DNA from: Campylobacter concisus
GTDB lineage: Bacteria > Campylobacterota > Campylobacteria > Campylobacterales > Campylobacteraceae
Length of the DNA stretch: 64,000 nucleotides
Assembly (NCBI RefSeq): GCF_003048575.1
Contig: NZ_PIRZ01000002.1
Span: 310,001-374,000 of the forward strand
Direction: 5' to 3'
The notes under the pieces are model-generated. The model had not been told where the DNA came from. It was given only the letters and a program-made list of their open reading frames with translations, and did no database searches. Each line of letters opens with the position of its first letter. Positions within the stretch are counted from its first letter, which is position 1. Positions 53,644 to 62,656 of the stretch are shown here, one piece after another. The position numbers were made by a program, and so were the translations under genes.

Positions 53644-54657
53644 ATGCAAAAAATAGAAATTTTTAGATTTAATGCAAAAAAGGATATTTTGTCGTATTTT
53701 AAACCATATTTTTTAGAAATTTTAGATTACGCAAACCTTGACGAGCTATTTTTGTATATTAAAAAGATTGATCCGTATTTTCAGCCAACAACTGGCTTTG
53801 TGAAAGTAAATGATGTCGTAGTGAGTACTGCTGAACCATTAGAGAATTTATATGAAAAATTTGCGGGCGAGCTTGTGATTTCGCCACTTGATGAAAAACG
53901 AGCGGTTTTAGATCTTGAGATAAATGATGATGACTTTTGGAAGAAATTTAAACCATTTGAGAAATTTTGTGATCAAGCAGGCAAAGAATTTTATGCAAGC
54001 TTAAAGCCATATTTTTATGCTGATTTTGTGAGAGACTACGAGCCAAATTTTATAGGTGCAGCAGCCATCATACTAGCTCATCATCTTTATAAAAAAGAAA
54101 AAAATGATGAGATCATGAGGCTTATCAACAATGAAAATGGTATTTTGATAGCTTGCAAGATTGATGATTTTATCTTTGGCGGAAGCGAAATTTATACCGA
54201 AGCGATTAGGTTTTTTAAAGAAATTTTAGGGATAAAAGAGGACGAAACCGCAAAAAACGAGCTTAAAAATATAAAAAGTTTGGATAAATTTAAAGAGTTC
54301 AAAATAGCCATAAGCGATAAAATCCCTCAACATTTAGATAAATTTAGAGCAAATTTTATAAATCTAAACAATAAATTTCCTTGTGGATTTGAGCTTTTAA
54401 AAGTAAACGAAAAGCTTGCATTTGCATTTGCTAGTAAGACCATCTTTAATGCGTTTGATAGCGGGGCTGATTTTTTACTAGCTAGCAATGATGCTGAGTT
54501 TTATATGTTTGACACGCTTTCAAAAAAGCTTGAAAAATTTGCAAACAGAAGCTTGCAGGATTTTTATATTTTAAGAGTTGGCGAACTGATCGAGCTTGAA
54601 AATGGCAAAATTCCAGCAAGCTTAAAAGAGCATACGCTAAAAGTAAATCTAGTCTAA
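53644..54657 (+). CDS. Conserved Campylobacterota protein, DUF5644-like
   Basis: A 337-residue soluble protein starting IEIFRFNAKKDILSYFKPY. I associate this start with DUF5644, a family of unknown function in Campylobacter and Helicobacter, with moderate confidence. It has no signal peptide or enzyme motif that I can see, and one Cys pair region (KFCDQAGKEFYASL). It is divergent from thiL and preceded by AAAGGAG. No function is proposed. Confidence 0.7.
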   Translation: MQKIEIFRFNAKKDILSYFKPYFLEILDYANLDELFLYIKKIDPYFQPTTGFVKVNDVVVSTAEPLENLYEKFAGELVISPLDEKRAVLDLEINDDDFWKKFKPFEKFCDQAGKEFYASLKPYFYADFVRDYEPNFIGAAAIILAHHLYKKEKNDEIMRLINNENGILIACKIDDFIFGGSEIYTEAIRFFKEILGIKEDETAKNELKNIKSLDKFKEFKIAISDKIPQHLDKFRANFINLNNKFPCGFELLKVNEKLAFAFASKTIFNAFDSGADFLLASNDAEFYMFDTLSKKLEKFANRSLQDFYILRVGELIELENGKIPASLKEHTLKVNLV

Positions 54658-54666
54658 CCTAAAAAT

Positions 54667-55107
54667 TTATTTTTGCAAAGTTGCATTTTGCTCGCTTAAG
54701 GCTTCTTCTTTTTCGTCTTCTTGCTTTATCTCATCGTATCTTGCTTTGGCATTTTCATAAACACCAGCTGGTAGGCTTATATTTAAATCGTCCCTTAAGC
54801 TCATCACATCATCACAAGCATTTTGGTAGCCAAGGTCACAGCTTTTCATATAATAACTCACGCCAAGCTCGATATTTGAGTGCTTTTTTAGATCACTATC
54901 CATTTGCTCATTTATCTCTTCATTTACAAACATATCGCCCAAAGCCTCGCATGAAAGCACATCTTTTTGCTCACAGCCATCATAGAAAATTTCATACGCA
55001 GTTGCGTAATCTCCGGCATTTAGCGCCTCAATACCTCTGTCATAATCATCGATGTCAAAGCTAAATGCTAAATTTAAAGCTAGGATTAAAAAAACTATCT
55101 TTTTCAT
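54667..55107 (-). CDS. Exported Sel1/TPR-like repeat protein
   Basis: The 146 residues start with a signal peptide (VFLILALNLAFSFD) followed by Sel1-like repeats: ALNAGDYATAYEIFYDGCEQKDVLSCEALGDM (read in parts) and GVSYYMKSCDLGYQNACDDV. Paired cysteines in each repeat are typical of the Helicobacter cysteine-rich (Hcp) type. Its place is the periplasm; the partner is unknown. It overlaps the murF-like gene by four bases. Confidence 0.78.
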   Translation of the reverse strand: MKKIVFLILALNLAFSFDIDDYDRGIEALNAGDYATAYEIFYDGCEQKDVLSCEALGDMFVNEEINEQMDSDLKKHSNIELGVSYYMKSCDLGYQNACDDVMSLRDDLNISLPAGVYENAKARYDEIKQEDEKEEALSEQNATLQK

Positions 55108-56528
55108 ATAAAGCTCGGTGCATCATTTGAAAATAGTATGAGATCGCCAGCACGCGTATTTTGAGCTAGAATTTCTTGCATTTTATTTTTATCCTTTAAG
55201 ATGATGATCTTTGGCTTTATGATGTGTTTTAGCAAAACTTCGGCATTTAGCGAGCTTGTGATGATAACAAGGTCAAAAATTTCATTTATCACCTTGGCTA
55301 AATTTGCATTTTGCTCCGCATCACTCTCGACGATACCAGGCGTTAGCAGCACTTTTCTGCCAGCGTAGGTGCTTACAAGCTCGTAGCTTGCACTCATGCC
55401 TGAAAAATTTCCATTAAAACTATCATCAATTATCAGCTTGCCGCCAGCCTCGATCTTGCTTAGGCGGTGCTCTACGTTTTTCATCTTAGATAGTGCTCTA
55501 TCTACCGTCTCATCGCTCATCTTTAGGTATTTTGCCACCTTGATGCAAACGGCTAAATTTGTAGCATTAAATTTACCAAGCAGTGGCGAAGCATAGTTTT
55601 TGCCATCAAGTATAAATGAAATTCCATCTAAATTTGCATTGATATCTTTTAGACTTTCATCGTAAATTTCTAAATTTTGGCTTGGCTCTTTCTTTGTCGA
55701 GCTATGTAAAAATGCCATTTGCAAGCGAGCGCTTTGAAGTGCTTCAAGCTTGGTAGAGCGGATATTATCAAGCGTTTTAAAATACTCAATGTGTTGCGCG
55801 CCGATCTCGCCAACGATGACGATTTGCGGGTTTAGAAATTTTGTGATCTCTAGGATGTCGCCCTTTAGCCTAGCGCCTGCTTCAGCGATGTAAATTTGCG
55901 TTTGCTCGCTTAAGTTTTCATTGATATCTTTGATGATGCCAGCCATTGTATTTACGCTGCGAGGCGTTTTGTAGCAGTCAAAGCTATCTTTTAAAATTTC
56001 AAAAAGAAAATTTTTGATGCTAGTTTTGCCGTAGCTTGCTGTGATCAAGATGATTTTTAGATCTTTATTTGTACCCAGTTTTTTAAGTGCCTTATTTTTA
56101 AAGCCTTGAAATTTTATCTTTTCTAAAATTTCACTAAAAAATAGGCTCACGACCAAGACAAAAAGTGGCATAGGAGCCAAAAACGCCTTGTGGATGATGA
56201 AATTTAAAGCGTAGTTTAAGATGATAGCACAAGCAAGGATCACAAAAAAATGCTTGATCCTAGCAGTAAAAACTAACTTTTTATCAAGTTTTTTATGCCA
56301 CATATAAAGTGCTGGCAAAAGTGCAAAGTAAAAATAGATAAAAAACCACTTGCCAGTCGTGTAAAATAGCACCAAAGGCACGATGAAGAAAAAGACGTGC
56401 CAAGCGGGCTTTGTGAAGTGAAAGAGTACGCGCTCAGGCTTATATGAAAACCACTGAAAGCAAGTAATCACATAAAAAGCGAGCGCAAAGATAAATAAAA
56501 CTGTGCTTATGCTTAAAAATATATTCAT
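55104..56528 (-). CDS. murF: MurF-type UDP-MurNAc-tripeptide:D-Ala-D-Ala ligase with membrane N terminus
   Basis: MurF adds D-Ala-D-Ala to the peptidoglycan precursor. Residues about 1-150 form several membrane segments (for example LSISTVLFIFALAFYVITCF), not found in enteric MurF. The Mur ligase core starts with the P-loop ITASYGKTSIKNFL near residue 163, followed by EAGARLKGDI near 217 and the C-terminal DDSFNGNFSGM near 370. D-Ala-D-Ala ligase (ddl) is two genes upstream in the same run, which supports MurF. Length is 474. Confidence 0.9.
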   Translation of the reverse strand: MNIFLSISTVLFIFALAFYVITCFQWFSYKPERVLFHFTKPAWHVFFFIVPLVLFYTTGKWFFIYFYFALLPALYMWHKKLDKKLVFTARIKHFFVILACAIILNYALNFIIHKAFLAPMPLFVLVVSLFFSEILEKIKFQGFKNKALKKLGTNKDLKIILITASYGKTSIKNFLFEILKDSFDCYKTPRSVNTMAGIIKDINENLSEQTQIYIAEAGARLKGDILEITKFLNPQIVIVGEIGAQHIEYFKTLDNIRSTKLEALQSARLQMAFLHSSTKKEPSQNLEIYDESLKDINANLDGISFILDGKNYASPLLGKFNATNLAVCIKVAKYLKMSDETVDRALSKMKNVEHRLSKIEAGGKLIIDDSFNGNFSGMSASYELVSTYAGRKVLLTPGIVESDAEQNANLAKVINEIFDLVIITSSLNAEVLLKHIIKPKIIILKDKNKMQEILAQNTRAGDLILFSNDAPSFI

Positions 56529-57310
56529 CTTATCTCCTCGATCCCGCTCTCATCGTCATCTATCACGACATTTTTAGCCTCATTTAGCTCAAAATTTATC
56601 CCTTTTTCTATCTCTTCGCTTATAAATTTAGCGTGAAGCAAAAAGAAAAAATGATCACCACTAAGCGGAAAAAATGAACTATTTTTTATGAGCTTATGTA
56701 TACTCTCCCCGCTTGTTATAGGCGTTGCCTTGTCATTTTCGCCCCAGAATATCAAAGCCTTGCCACTAAAGTCAGCAAAATGCTTCGTAAAATCCTCATC
56801 AACTACGTTTTTTAGGGTCTCATACATCACTCTACTCATACCGCTCACATCTTTTGTGGCAAAGAGTTTATAAAATTTTCCAAATCCAAAAAGCTTAAAA
56901 ATTTTAAAAATAGAGATCTTTGTGCGCACGATAAATGGCTTTTTGACAACTATGCCAGCTGAGCTCAAAAGCACAAGATATGGCGGCTTTAGAAGCGTTG
57001 CGACCTTGCCACCAAAGCTATGACCTACTATAATATCTGGCTTTATGCCAAGCTCAGCGCAAAAATTTTCAACGATTTTTGCATAATCACTTGTTTTTAA
57101 AGGATCAGTAATTGAGCTTTTACCAAAACCTGGCATATCGATATAAACGTGGCAAAACTCGTTTAGATAGTGCCCAAAAGCCTTTTTCATTATCTCTTTG
57201 TTTGCACCCCAGCCGTGCAAGAAAAGCACTATTTTTTTGCATTTCGGATTTACTACTTCGTAGCTGATCTCATACTCGTCTGAGCCGTACTTTACCGCCC
57301 TACTCGCCAT
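56525..57310 (-). CDS. Alpha/beta hydrolase
   Basis: An alpha/beta-hydrolase of 261 residues. The oxyanion segment LFLHGWGANKE is near residue 35, the nucleophile elbow VGHSFGGK near 97 (Ser in GHSFG), an acidic residue in FWGENDKA and the final His in SGDHFFFLLHA. I use ATG at 57310, which overlaps the antitoxin-like gene by 11 bases; a longer frame to 57352 is less likely. Substrate is unknown. It overlaps murF by four bases. Confidence 0.85.
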   Translation of the reverse strand: MASRAVKYGSDEYEISYEVVNPKCKKIVLFLHGWGANKEIMKKAFGHYLNEFCHVYIDMPGFGKSSITDPLKTSDYAKIVENFCAELGIKPDIIVGHSFGGKVATLLKPPYLVLLSSAGIVVKKPFIVRTKISIFKIFKLFGFGKFYKLFATKDVSGMSRVMYETLKNVVDEDFTKHFADFSGKALIFWGENDKATPITSGESIHKLIKNSSFFPLSGDHFFFLLHAKFISEEIEKGINFELNEAKNVVIDDDESGIEEIR

Positions 57311-57530
57311 CGTTCTCTCTTTTTTTTGCAGTATAAATGCTCTCAAGCACACTCACTGCTTCGCAAAGGCGCTCATACTCTTCCATATTTAAAAGCACTG
57401 CTTCAAATTTATTATTTTTTACAATAACCGCTCTTTTTAATTCATTAGCTCCCACACGAGAGAGTACCGAACTAAAATTTCTAACCACTTCAGTTGCTGT
57501 ATAAATTTCATCTTTGGTAAAAGTTACCAT
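57300..57530 (-). CDS. Phd/YefM-type antitoxin-like protein without a toxin partner
   Basis: The 76 residues have the Phd/YefM fold: TATEVVRNFSSVLSRV near residue 11, then AVIVKNNKFEAVLLNMEEYERL near 34 (read in parts). The C-terminal toxin-binding tail is short. No RelE, YoeB or Doc toxin gene lies beside it; the next genes are an alpha/beta hydrolase (11-base overlap) and murF. It may be a stand-alone DNA-binding regulator of this cell-wall run. A gene of this size occupies the same place in C. jejuni as I recall. Confidence 0.75.
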   Translation of the reverse strand: MVTFTKDEIYTATEVVRNFSSVLSRVGANELKRAVIVKNNKFEAVLLNMEEYERLCEAVSVLESIYTAKKRENDGE

Positions 57531-57594
57531 TGTCGCTCTTTGTGTAAAATTTTACGTAAAATATCACAAACTACTTTATAATCTACTAAATGGT

Positions 57595-58635
57595 CTAAAT
57601 TTTCCCACGACCTTTTACTGAAGTGATCGAGTTTATAAAGCTATAATCGATCTTTATATTACGCTCTCTTGGAAGTGAGTTTGCAAGAGCATTTAAAGTA
57701 CTCTCAAAATCCTCAAATAGATAGTTTGCAAGGCTTCCTGGGTTTGGATTTATCTCATTTAGATAGACCTCATCATCTATCACAAAGAAGTCGCATCTAA
57801 TGATCGCTCCGTCAAAACCGCAATCATAAATTTTTGAAAAGTTAAATTTAAGCTTTTGTTTTAGCTCCTCAGAAATTTCAGCCTCTTTTACCTTGTTTTC
57901 ATTTGAAAAGCTAAGATATTTTTGCTCGTAGTCAAGAAATTCTTTCTTTTTTGGCTCTTCGATGATAGAAAATTTTATCTTTCCATCTATCTTACAGCCT
58001 GCAAGGTTATACTCTTTTACTCCCTTTATAAAAGGCTCGACAAGCACATCTTTATCAAACTCAAATGCTATGTCTTTTGCATAAGCTAGCTCGCTGGCGT
58101 CATGCACTATATTTACGCCGATACTACTTCCAAGTCTTGCTGGCTTTAAAATAATAGGATAGTGAAATTTTGGCTGGCTCTCACGAGTTAGCATCTCATA
58201 GTCAAGCGCCTTTACGCCAGCTTTTTGCGCTAGAAATTTAGTAAGCTCTTTGTTGTAGCTAAGTGCACTTACTTCAAGCCTTGGACCTATATATTTTATG
58301 CCGTAAAAGTCAAAAAGCGCTGCTATCTTGCCATCTTCGCCGTCCATGCCATGGATCAAATTTATAATAACATCACACTCTACTTTTTTATCGCCAAAGA
58401 GAGAGTGTATGAAAAATCCACCCTTAGACAAAATGAGCTTTTTTGAATTTTTGTATTTGCCAGAGCTAAAGAAATTTGCTCTCATATCTTTCTCTTCGAT
58501 AAGATAAAAATCTCTATTTGCGTCGCAAAATATAAATTTTAGCTCTTGTTTTAGGACATTTTTTAAAACTATTGCACTAACTATGCTTATCTCATGTTCA
58601 TAGCTCTTTGCTCCAAATATCACACCTAAATTCAT
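57595..58635 (-). CDS. ddl: D-alanine--D-alanine ligase
   Basis: Ddl joins two D-alanines for peptidoglycan. ATP-grasp marks are [14 protein letters not shown] near residue 8, [13 protein letters not shown] near 160 and the metal-binding EINPNPGS near 309. Length 346 is normal. It is upstream of the antitoxin-like and hydrolase genes and murF on the same strand, and 11 bases after ruvA. Confidence 0.96.
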   Translation of the reverse strand: MNLGVIFGAKSYEHEISIVSAIVLKNVLKQELKFIFCDANRDFYLIEEKDMRANFFSSGKYKNSKKLILSKGGFFIHSLFGDKKVECDVIINLIHGMDGEDGKIAALFDFYGIKYIGPRLEVSALSYNKELTKFLAQKAGVKALDYEMLTRESQPKFHYPIILKPARLGSSIGVNIVHDASELAYAKDIAFEFDKDVLVEPFIKGVKEYNLAGCKIDGKIKFSIIEEPKKKEFLDYEQKYLSFSNENKVKEAEISEELKQKLKFNFSKIYDCGFDGAIIRCDFFVIDDEVYLNEINPNPGSLANYLFEDFESTLNALANSLPRERNIKIDYSFINSITSVKGRGKI

Positions 58636-58646
58636 CTTTTTAATCC

Positions 58647-59201
58647 TTATCCTAATTTCTTTAATGCTTCTTTTATAAGATCACTCGTATTTTCACTCTT
58701 ACACTCAGGCAAAATTTTCACTATCTTCTCACGTTTAAAGCCAAGCGCCTCAAGTGCCAAAAGTGCCTCATTTTGATAGCTTGGTACACTCTCATCACTT
58801 ATTAGTTTTGCGTCGCTTAGCTCGGCTATAATGCGTCTAGCAGTCTTTGGTCCGATACCTGGTACACTTTTAAAGGTATCTGCATCACCGCTTATTATGG
58901 CATTTGTAAATGCTTGCGAGCTAAGACTTGAGCAAACTGCCATAGCCGTGCTAGCTCCGATGCCATTTAGCTTTATAAGCATCTCAAACATCTTTTGCTC
59001 ATTTGCATCCAAAAAGCCGTAAAGTAAATTTGCGTCCTCTCTTATGATCTGTGTTATGGCAAGCTCGACTTTTTCGCCCTTGCTAAGCTTGGCTGAGCAA
59101 AAAAGCGAAATGAAAATCCCATAACTTACGCCGCTATTTGTCTTAAGTATCACAAATGCGGGATCTTTTTTGCTGACGATACCTTCGATCGCTTTTATCA
59201 T
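58647..59201 (-). CDS. ruvA: Holliday junction helicase subunit RuvA
   Basis: RuvA binds the four-way junction and loads RuvB. The OB-fold start is [18 protein letters not shown]; helix-hairpin-helix repeats are [14 protein letters not shown] near residue 72 and [16 protein letters not shown] near 108, and the C-terminal RuvB-binding domain starts near 138 ([12 protein letters not shown]). Length 184 is complete. It lies between the FapA-like gene and ddl. Confidence 0.97.
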   Translation of the reverse strand: MIKAIEGIVSKKDPAFVILKTNSGVSYGIFISLFCSAKLSKGEKVELAITQIIREDANLLYGFLDANEQKMFEMLIKLNGIGASTAMAVCSSLSSQAFTNAIISGDADTFKSVPGIGPKTARRIIAELSDAKLISDESVPSYQNEALLALEALGFKREKIVKILPECKSENTSDLIKEALKKLG

Positions 59202-59218
59202 CCTTTAACCTTTTATTC

Positions 59219-61132
59219 TTAGAAATTTGTATCTGTGTAGTCTTCTAATTTATTTGACTTTTTGATCTTATACTCAGCCTCATCGCCATCGCCGATCTTC
59301 TCTAAAGTAATGGCATGAGCGGTTTCATTTTGCTTTGAGATATAAGTGACATTTTGTGGAGGATCAACGATAACGAATCTAATCTCATTTAGTTCAACCC
59401 AGTTGCCTCTATTTATCACTTTTGCAGAAAATATTCCATTTTGCATGATCTCAAGCTCATCTTTTAGAGTAGCTAGCAACTCTTTTTTATCTTTAAAAAT
59501 TTTTAGCAAAGTGTTGTATTCATTGACTAGACCTTGATACTCTTTTAGCTTTTTCATAAAGGTAACTGGCGGTATCACTTTAGCTTTTGAGAGCTCTTCT
59601 ACCTTTGCTTTTATGGTATAAATCGAGTCTTTATTTTCATTTATGACATTTTTCTTTGTTTCAATATTTTTTAGAAGTGAGGCAAGCTCTGCTTTTGTAT
59701 ATTCGATCTTATTTAATTGCTCTTGCGTAGCCTCAGCACTCTCAGGCATTTTGCTAGTATCGATTATAAATTTATTGTCAGTGCCTCTTAGATATCTTAC
59801 GTCTATTAAGTGTGAAGCTGTGATAGTGCAGTTTGAGCCAAGCGTATTTATTTGGATATTTTGAGCAGTTATAGAGCCACCAACGACGCTATTTATCTTA
59901 ACTCTTTTTGCTACGACGTTTCCGCCTTCTAGCCTATCTATCTCGACATTTTCAGCTTCAACCTTACCGATATGGATAGAAATTTTTGCATTCTTTGCAT
60001 AAATTTTAGCCTTTTGGTGTGTTTGACCGCCGATTATTACTTCATTTGCTTTAACCATCGCATTTGCGCCGACATTTCCTTTAACCTCGATCTCGTCAGC
60101 CTCCACGATGATGCCAGTGCCGATGGCATCTTTTATAGTGTCAGTTTCCCTAACCACTAAAGTCACATTTGTATCAGTGCCTGCTTGAATAGAGCCAGTT
60201 GTTTTAAAATTTGCCTCATTTATCTCTATGCGCTCTTCAATGTCAAATGAGCCATTTTTCTCAACTACATATCCTGATTTTTTAGCGATGTATATTATGC
60301 TATCGTCATTTTCTACTCTCTCTATATTTTCGCTTATACTTATCTCTTTGCCAGTATCTTCTTTTGGCTTTTCTACTGCTAATAATTTACCCCTCGCATC
60401 ACGGCCATTTTGCCCTTCGTGAGACTTTTTCTCTTCCATTATCACTTCATCTTGTGCCACGCCAAAAACAAAACCTCTATCAGCGTAATCAACCTTATCT
60501 TCCTCTTTTATCGCATCAAGTTTATCTTTGTAGTAGTAAAGTATCTTTGCATCGGTAGCTTTTTTTGGATTTATACCTTGTGTTATGTTTAGTATGTAGT
60601 CTTTATCAAGTTCGCCCTTTACATGCACAACTGAGGCGATTTGTTTTAGCTCGTCTTTTAGTTTGCCGATCCTTATACCTATTAAAATTTGAGCCTTCAT
60701 AAGCTGTTTAGCGATATATTCAAAAAGTTTATCTTCGTAATGCTGTTCGTATTCACAATCTTTTGTAGCTTTTACCTTTGCGACTACTTTTGTAACCGTT
60801 GAATTTACACCGATTTCTATCTTTGGAAGCTTTGGCACAGCATTTAGCCTAACATCAAAAAATTCCACATCATAGACCTGCTCGATCTCTAGTGTCTCGT
60901 CAAGATAAAATGCATTATCATCAAAAAAGTTTAAAGTTTCTTCAGGGACAAAAACTGGTTCTTCATTATCTTTATTTTTATAATAAGTCAAAATGCCTAA
61001 AATTTTAAAATCTATAAATTCTACCGGTACGCTGTGTTGCTTGCTTAATTCTTTAAGCGATATATAAGGTGTTGAAGTTTGAATTTGCGTTGGCGGTAAA
61101 AATCTCTCGTTTTCTTGCACGTTCTCGCTCAA
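59219..61132 (-). CDS. FapA/DUF342-domain protein
   Basis: The 637-residue protein has an N-terminal part of about 200 residues, then a DUF342 (flagellar assembly protein A) region with repeated beta-helix strands (VEVKGNVGANAMVKANEVIIGGQTHQKAKIYAKNAKI, read in parts over about 345-400), and a C-terminal coiled coil (about 470-565). DUF342 proteins are soluble polymer-like proteins; in Vibrio, FapA affects flagellar regulation. Here it is beside ruvA and murJ, and a flagellar role is not shown. Confidence 0.82.
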   Translation of the reverse strand: MSENVQENERFLPPTQIQTSTPYISLKELSKQHSVPVEFIDFKILGILTYYKNKDNEEPVFVPEETLNFFDDNAFYLDETLEIEQVYDVEFFDVRLNAVPKLPKIEIGVNSTVTKVVAKVKATKDCEYEQHYEDKLFEYIAKQLMKAQILIGIRIGKLKDELKQIASVVHVKGELDKDYILNITQGINPKKATDAKILYYYKDKLDAIKEEDKVDYADRGFVFGVAQDEVIMEEKKSHEGQNGRDARGKLLAVEKPKEDTGKEISISENIERVENDDSIIYIAKKSGYVVEKNGSFDIEERIEINEANFKTTGSIQAGTDTNVTLVVRETDTIKDAIGTGIIVEADEIEVKGNVGANAMVKANEVIIGGQTHQKAKIYAKNAKISIHIGKVEAENVEIDRLEGGNVVAKRVKINSVVGGSITAQNIQINTLGSNCTITASHLIDVRYLRGTDNKFIIDTSKMPESAEATQEQLNKIEYTKAELASLLKNIETKKNVINENKDSIYTIKAKVEELSKAKVIPPVTFMKKLKEYQGLVNEYNTLLKIFKDKKELLATLKDELEIMQNGIFSAKVINRGNWVELNEIRFVIVDPPQNVTYISKQNETAHAITLEKIGDGDEAEYKIKKSNKLEDYTDTNF

Positions 61133-61255
61133 AATTGATCCATTTCACATAAAATTTGGCTCTTATTATCGCCAAAATTTTATTAAATTTGGGTTATGTA
61201 AGCTTTAAAGCATCTTTTGTTACTATTGCGTTTTCAAATTTAATTTAGGTGAGCG

Positions 61256-62656
61256 ATGTTTATAAAAGGTTTTTTTTCAAACTCAGTTGGCATTATGGTT
61301 TCAAGAATTCTTGGACTTATAAGAGACCTTTTAACAGCTTCCATCCTTGGAGCTGGCATATTTAGCGATCTTTTTTTTATCGCTTTTAAAATACCAAATT
61401 TATTTCGGCGTATCTTTGGAGAAGGTGCCTTTACGCAGGCATTTTTGCCAAATTTTGCAAATAGCAAGAAAAAAGCGATCTTTCAGGCTGAAATTTTCAT
61501 CAAATTTCTACTTTTTATAGGCGCATTAACGCTTCTTGTAAATTTATTTACGCCCTACTTTATAAAGATCATCGCAAGCGGTTTAAGTGAACAAAATATC
61601 ACCGATGCAGTGCCGCTTGTGTGTATAAATTTCTACTATCTAGCTCTTGTTTATATCGTTACTTTCATGGGTGCGCTGCTTCAGTATAAAGGGCACTTTG
61701 CCACGACTGCGTTTTCTACTGCACTGCTAAATTTAGCCATGATCGCATCGCTACTTTTGGCTCGTGGCAAGAGTGAAAGCGTGGTCGCATTTTATCTTAG
61801 TTTTGGTGTCGTTGCAGGTGGCATCTTGCAGGTTTTGGTGCATCTAATCGCTATGAAATTTAACGCCTTAAATAAAATTTTCTGGGGCGGAATAAGCGGA
61901 TATTTTAAAGGCAAAAAAGCTAGTAGCAAAGGCTTTTTTATAAATTTTTATCACGGCCTACTTGGCTCAAGTGCGATGCAAATAAGCGCATTTATGGACA
62001 CTTGGCTAGCTAGCTTTTTGGTAAGTGGCTCGATAAGCTATCTTTTTTATGCAAATAGAATTTTTCAGCTTCCGCTTGCTATCTTTGCGATCGCGCTCTC
62101 TCAAGCACTCTTTCCAAAGATCACCAGACTTTTAAAGCAAAAAGACGAGGCAAACGCCCTAGTTTGGACAAAAAAGAGCTTTTATCTACTCCTTTGCGCC
62201 CTGCTAGCAGCTACGATCACAGGCGTAGTGCTAAGCGAGTTTATCATCTGGCTCTTGTTTGAAAGAGGGAATTTTGTAAGGGCAAATACCATTGAATGCG
62301 CCAAGGTGCTAAGTGCCTATTTGGTAGGGCTTACGCCATTTGGGCTGGCTAAAATTTTCTCACTTTGGCTCTATGCAAATATGAAGCAAAAAGAGGCAGC
62401 CAAAATTTCCATCATCTGCCTTGTGATAAATTTGATCCTAGCTGTCATTTTGATGCAGAAATTTGGAGCAGCTGGTCTTGCATTTGCAAGCTCGCTTGGG
62501 GGATTTTTACAGCTTATTTTATACATAAGAGCCTTTGGAGCTAAGCGATTTTTAGCTATAATCGAGCCTAAATTTATAGCTGCTATCGCTGTTTTAGCGG
62601 TTTTGCTCTATTTTGGCTTAACATTTTTAAAGGATATATTTAATGCGAATTTTTGA
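61256..62656 (+). CDS. murJ: MurJ, lipid II flippase
   Basis: MurJ moves lipid II across the inner membrane. The N terminus [27 protein letters not shown] (read in parts) is the family start, [15 protein letters not shown] near residue 48 is its signature, and there are 12-14 hydrophobic segments. Length 466 is normal for Campylobacter. AGGTGAG precedes the ATG. It is divergent from the FapA-like gene and overlaps cysS by 14 bases. Confidence 0.97.
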   Translation: MFIKGFFSNSVGIMVSRILGLIRDLLTASILGAGIFSDLFFIAFKIPNLFRRIFGEGAFTQAFLPNFANSKKKAIFQAEIFIKFLLFIGALTLLVNLFTPYFIKIIASGLSEQNITDAVPLVCINFYYLALVYIVTFMGALLQYKGHFATTAFSTALLNLAMIASLLLARGKSESVVAFYLSFGVVAGGILQVLVHLIAMKFNALNKIFWGGISGYFKGKKASSKGFFINFYHGLLGSSAMQISAFMDTWLASFLVSGSISYLFYANRIFQLPLAIFAIALSQALFPKITRLLKQKDEANALVWTKKSFYLLLCALLAATITGVVLSEFIIWLLFERGNFVRANTIECAKVLSAYLVGLTPFGLAKIFSLWLYANMKQKEAAKISIICLVINLILAVILMQKFGAAGLAFASSLGGFLQLILYIRAFGAKRFLAIIEPKFIAAIAVLAVLLYFGLTFLKDIFNANF

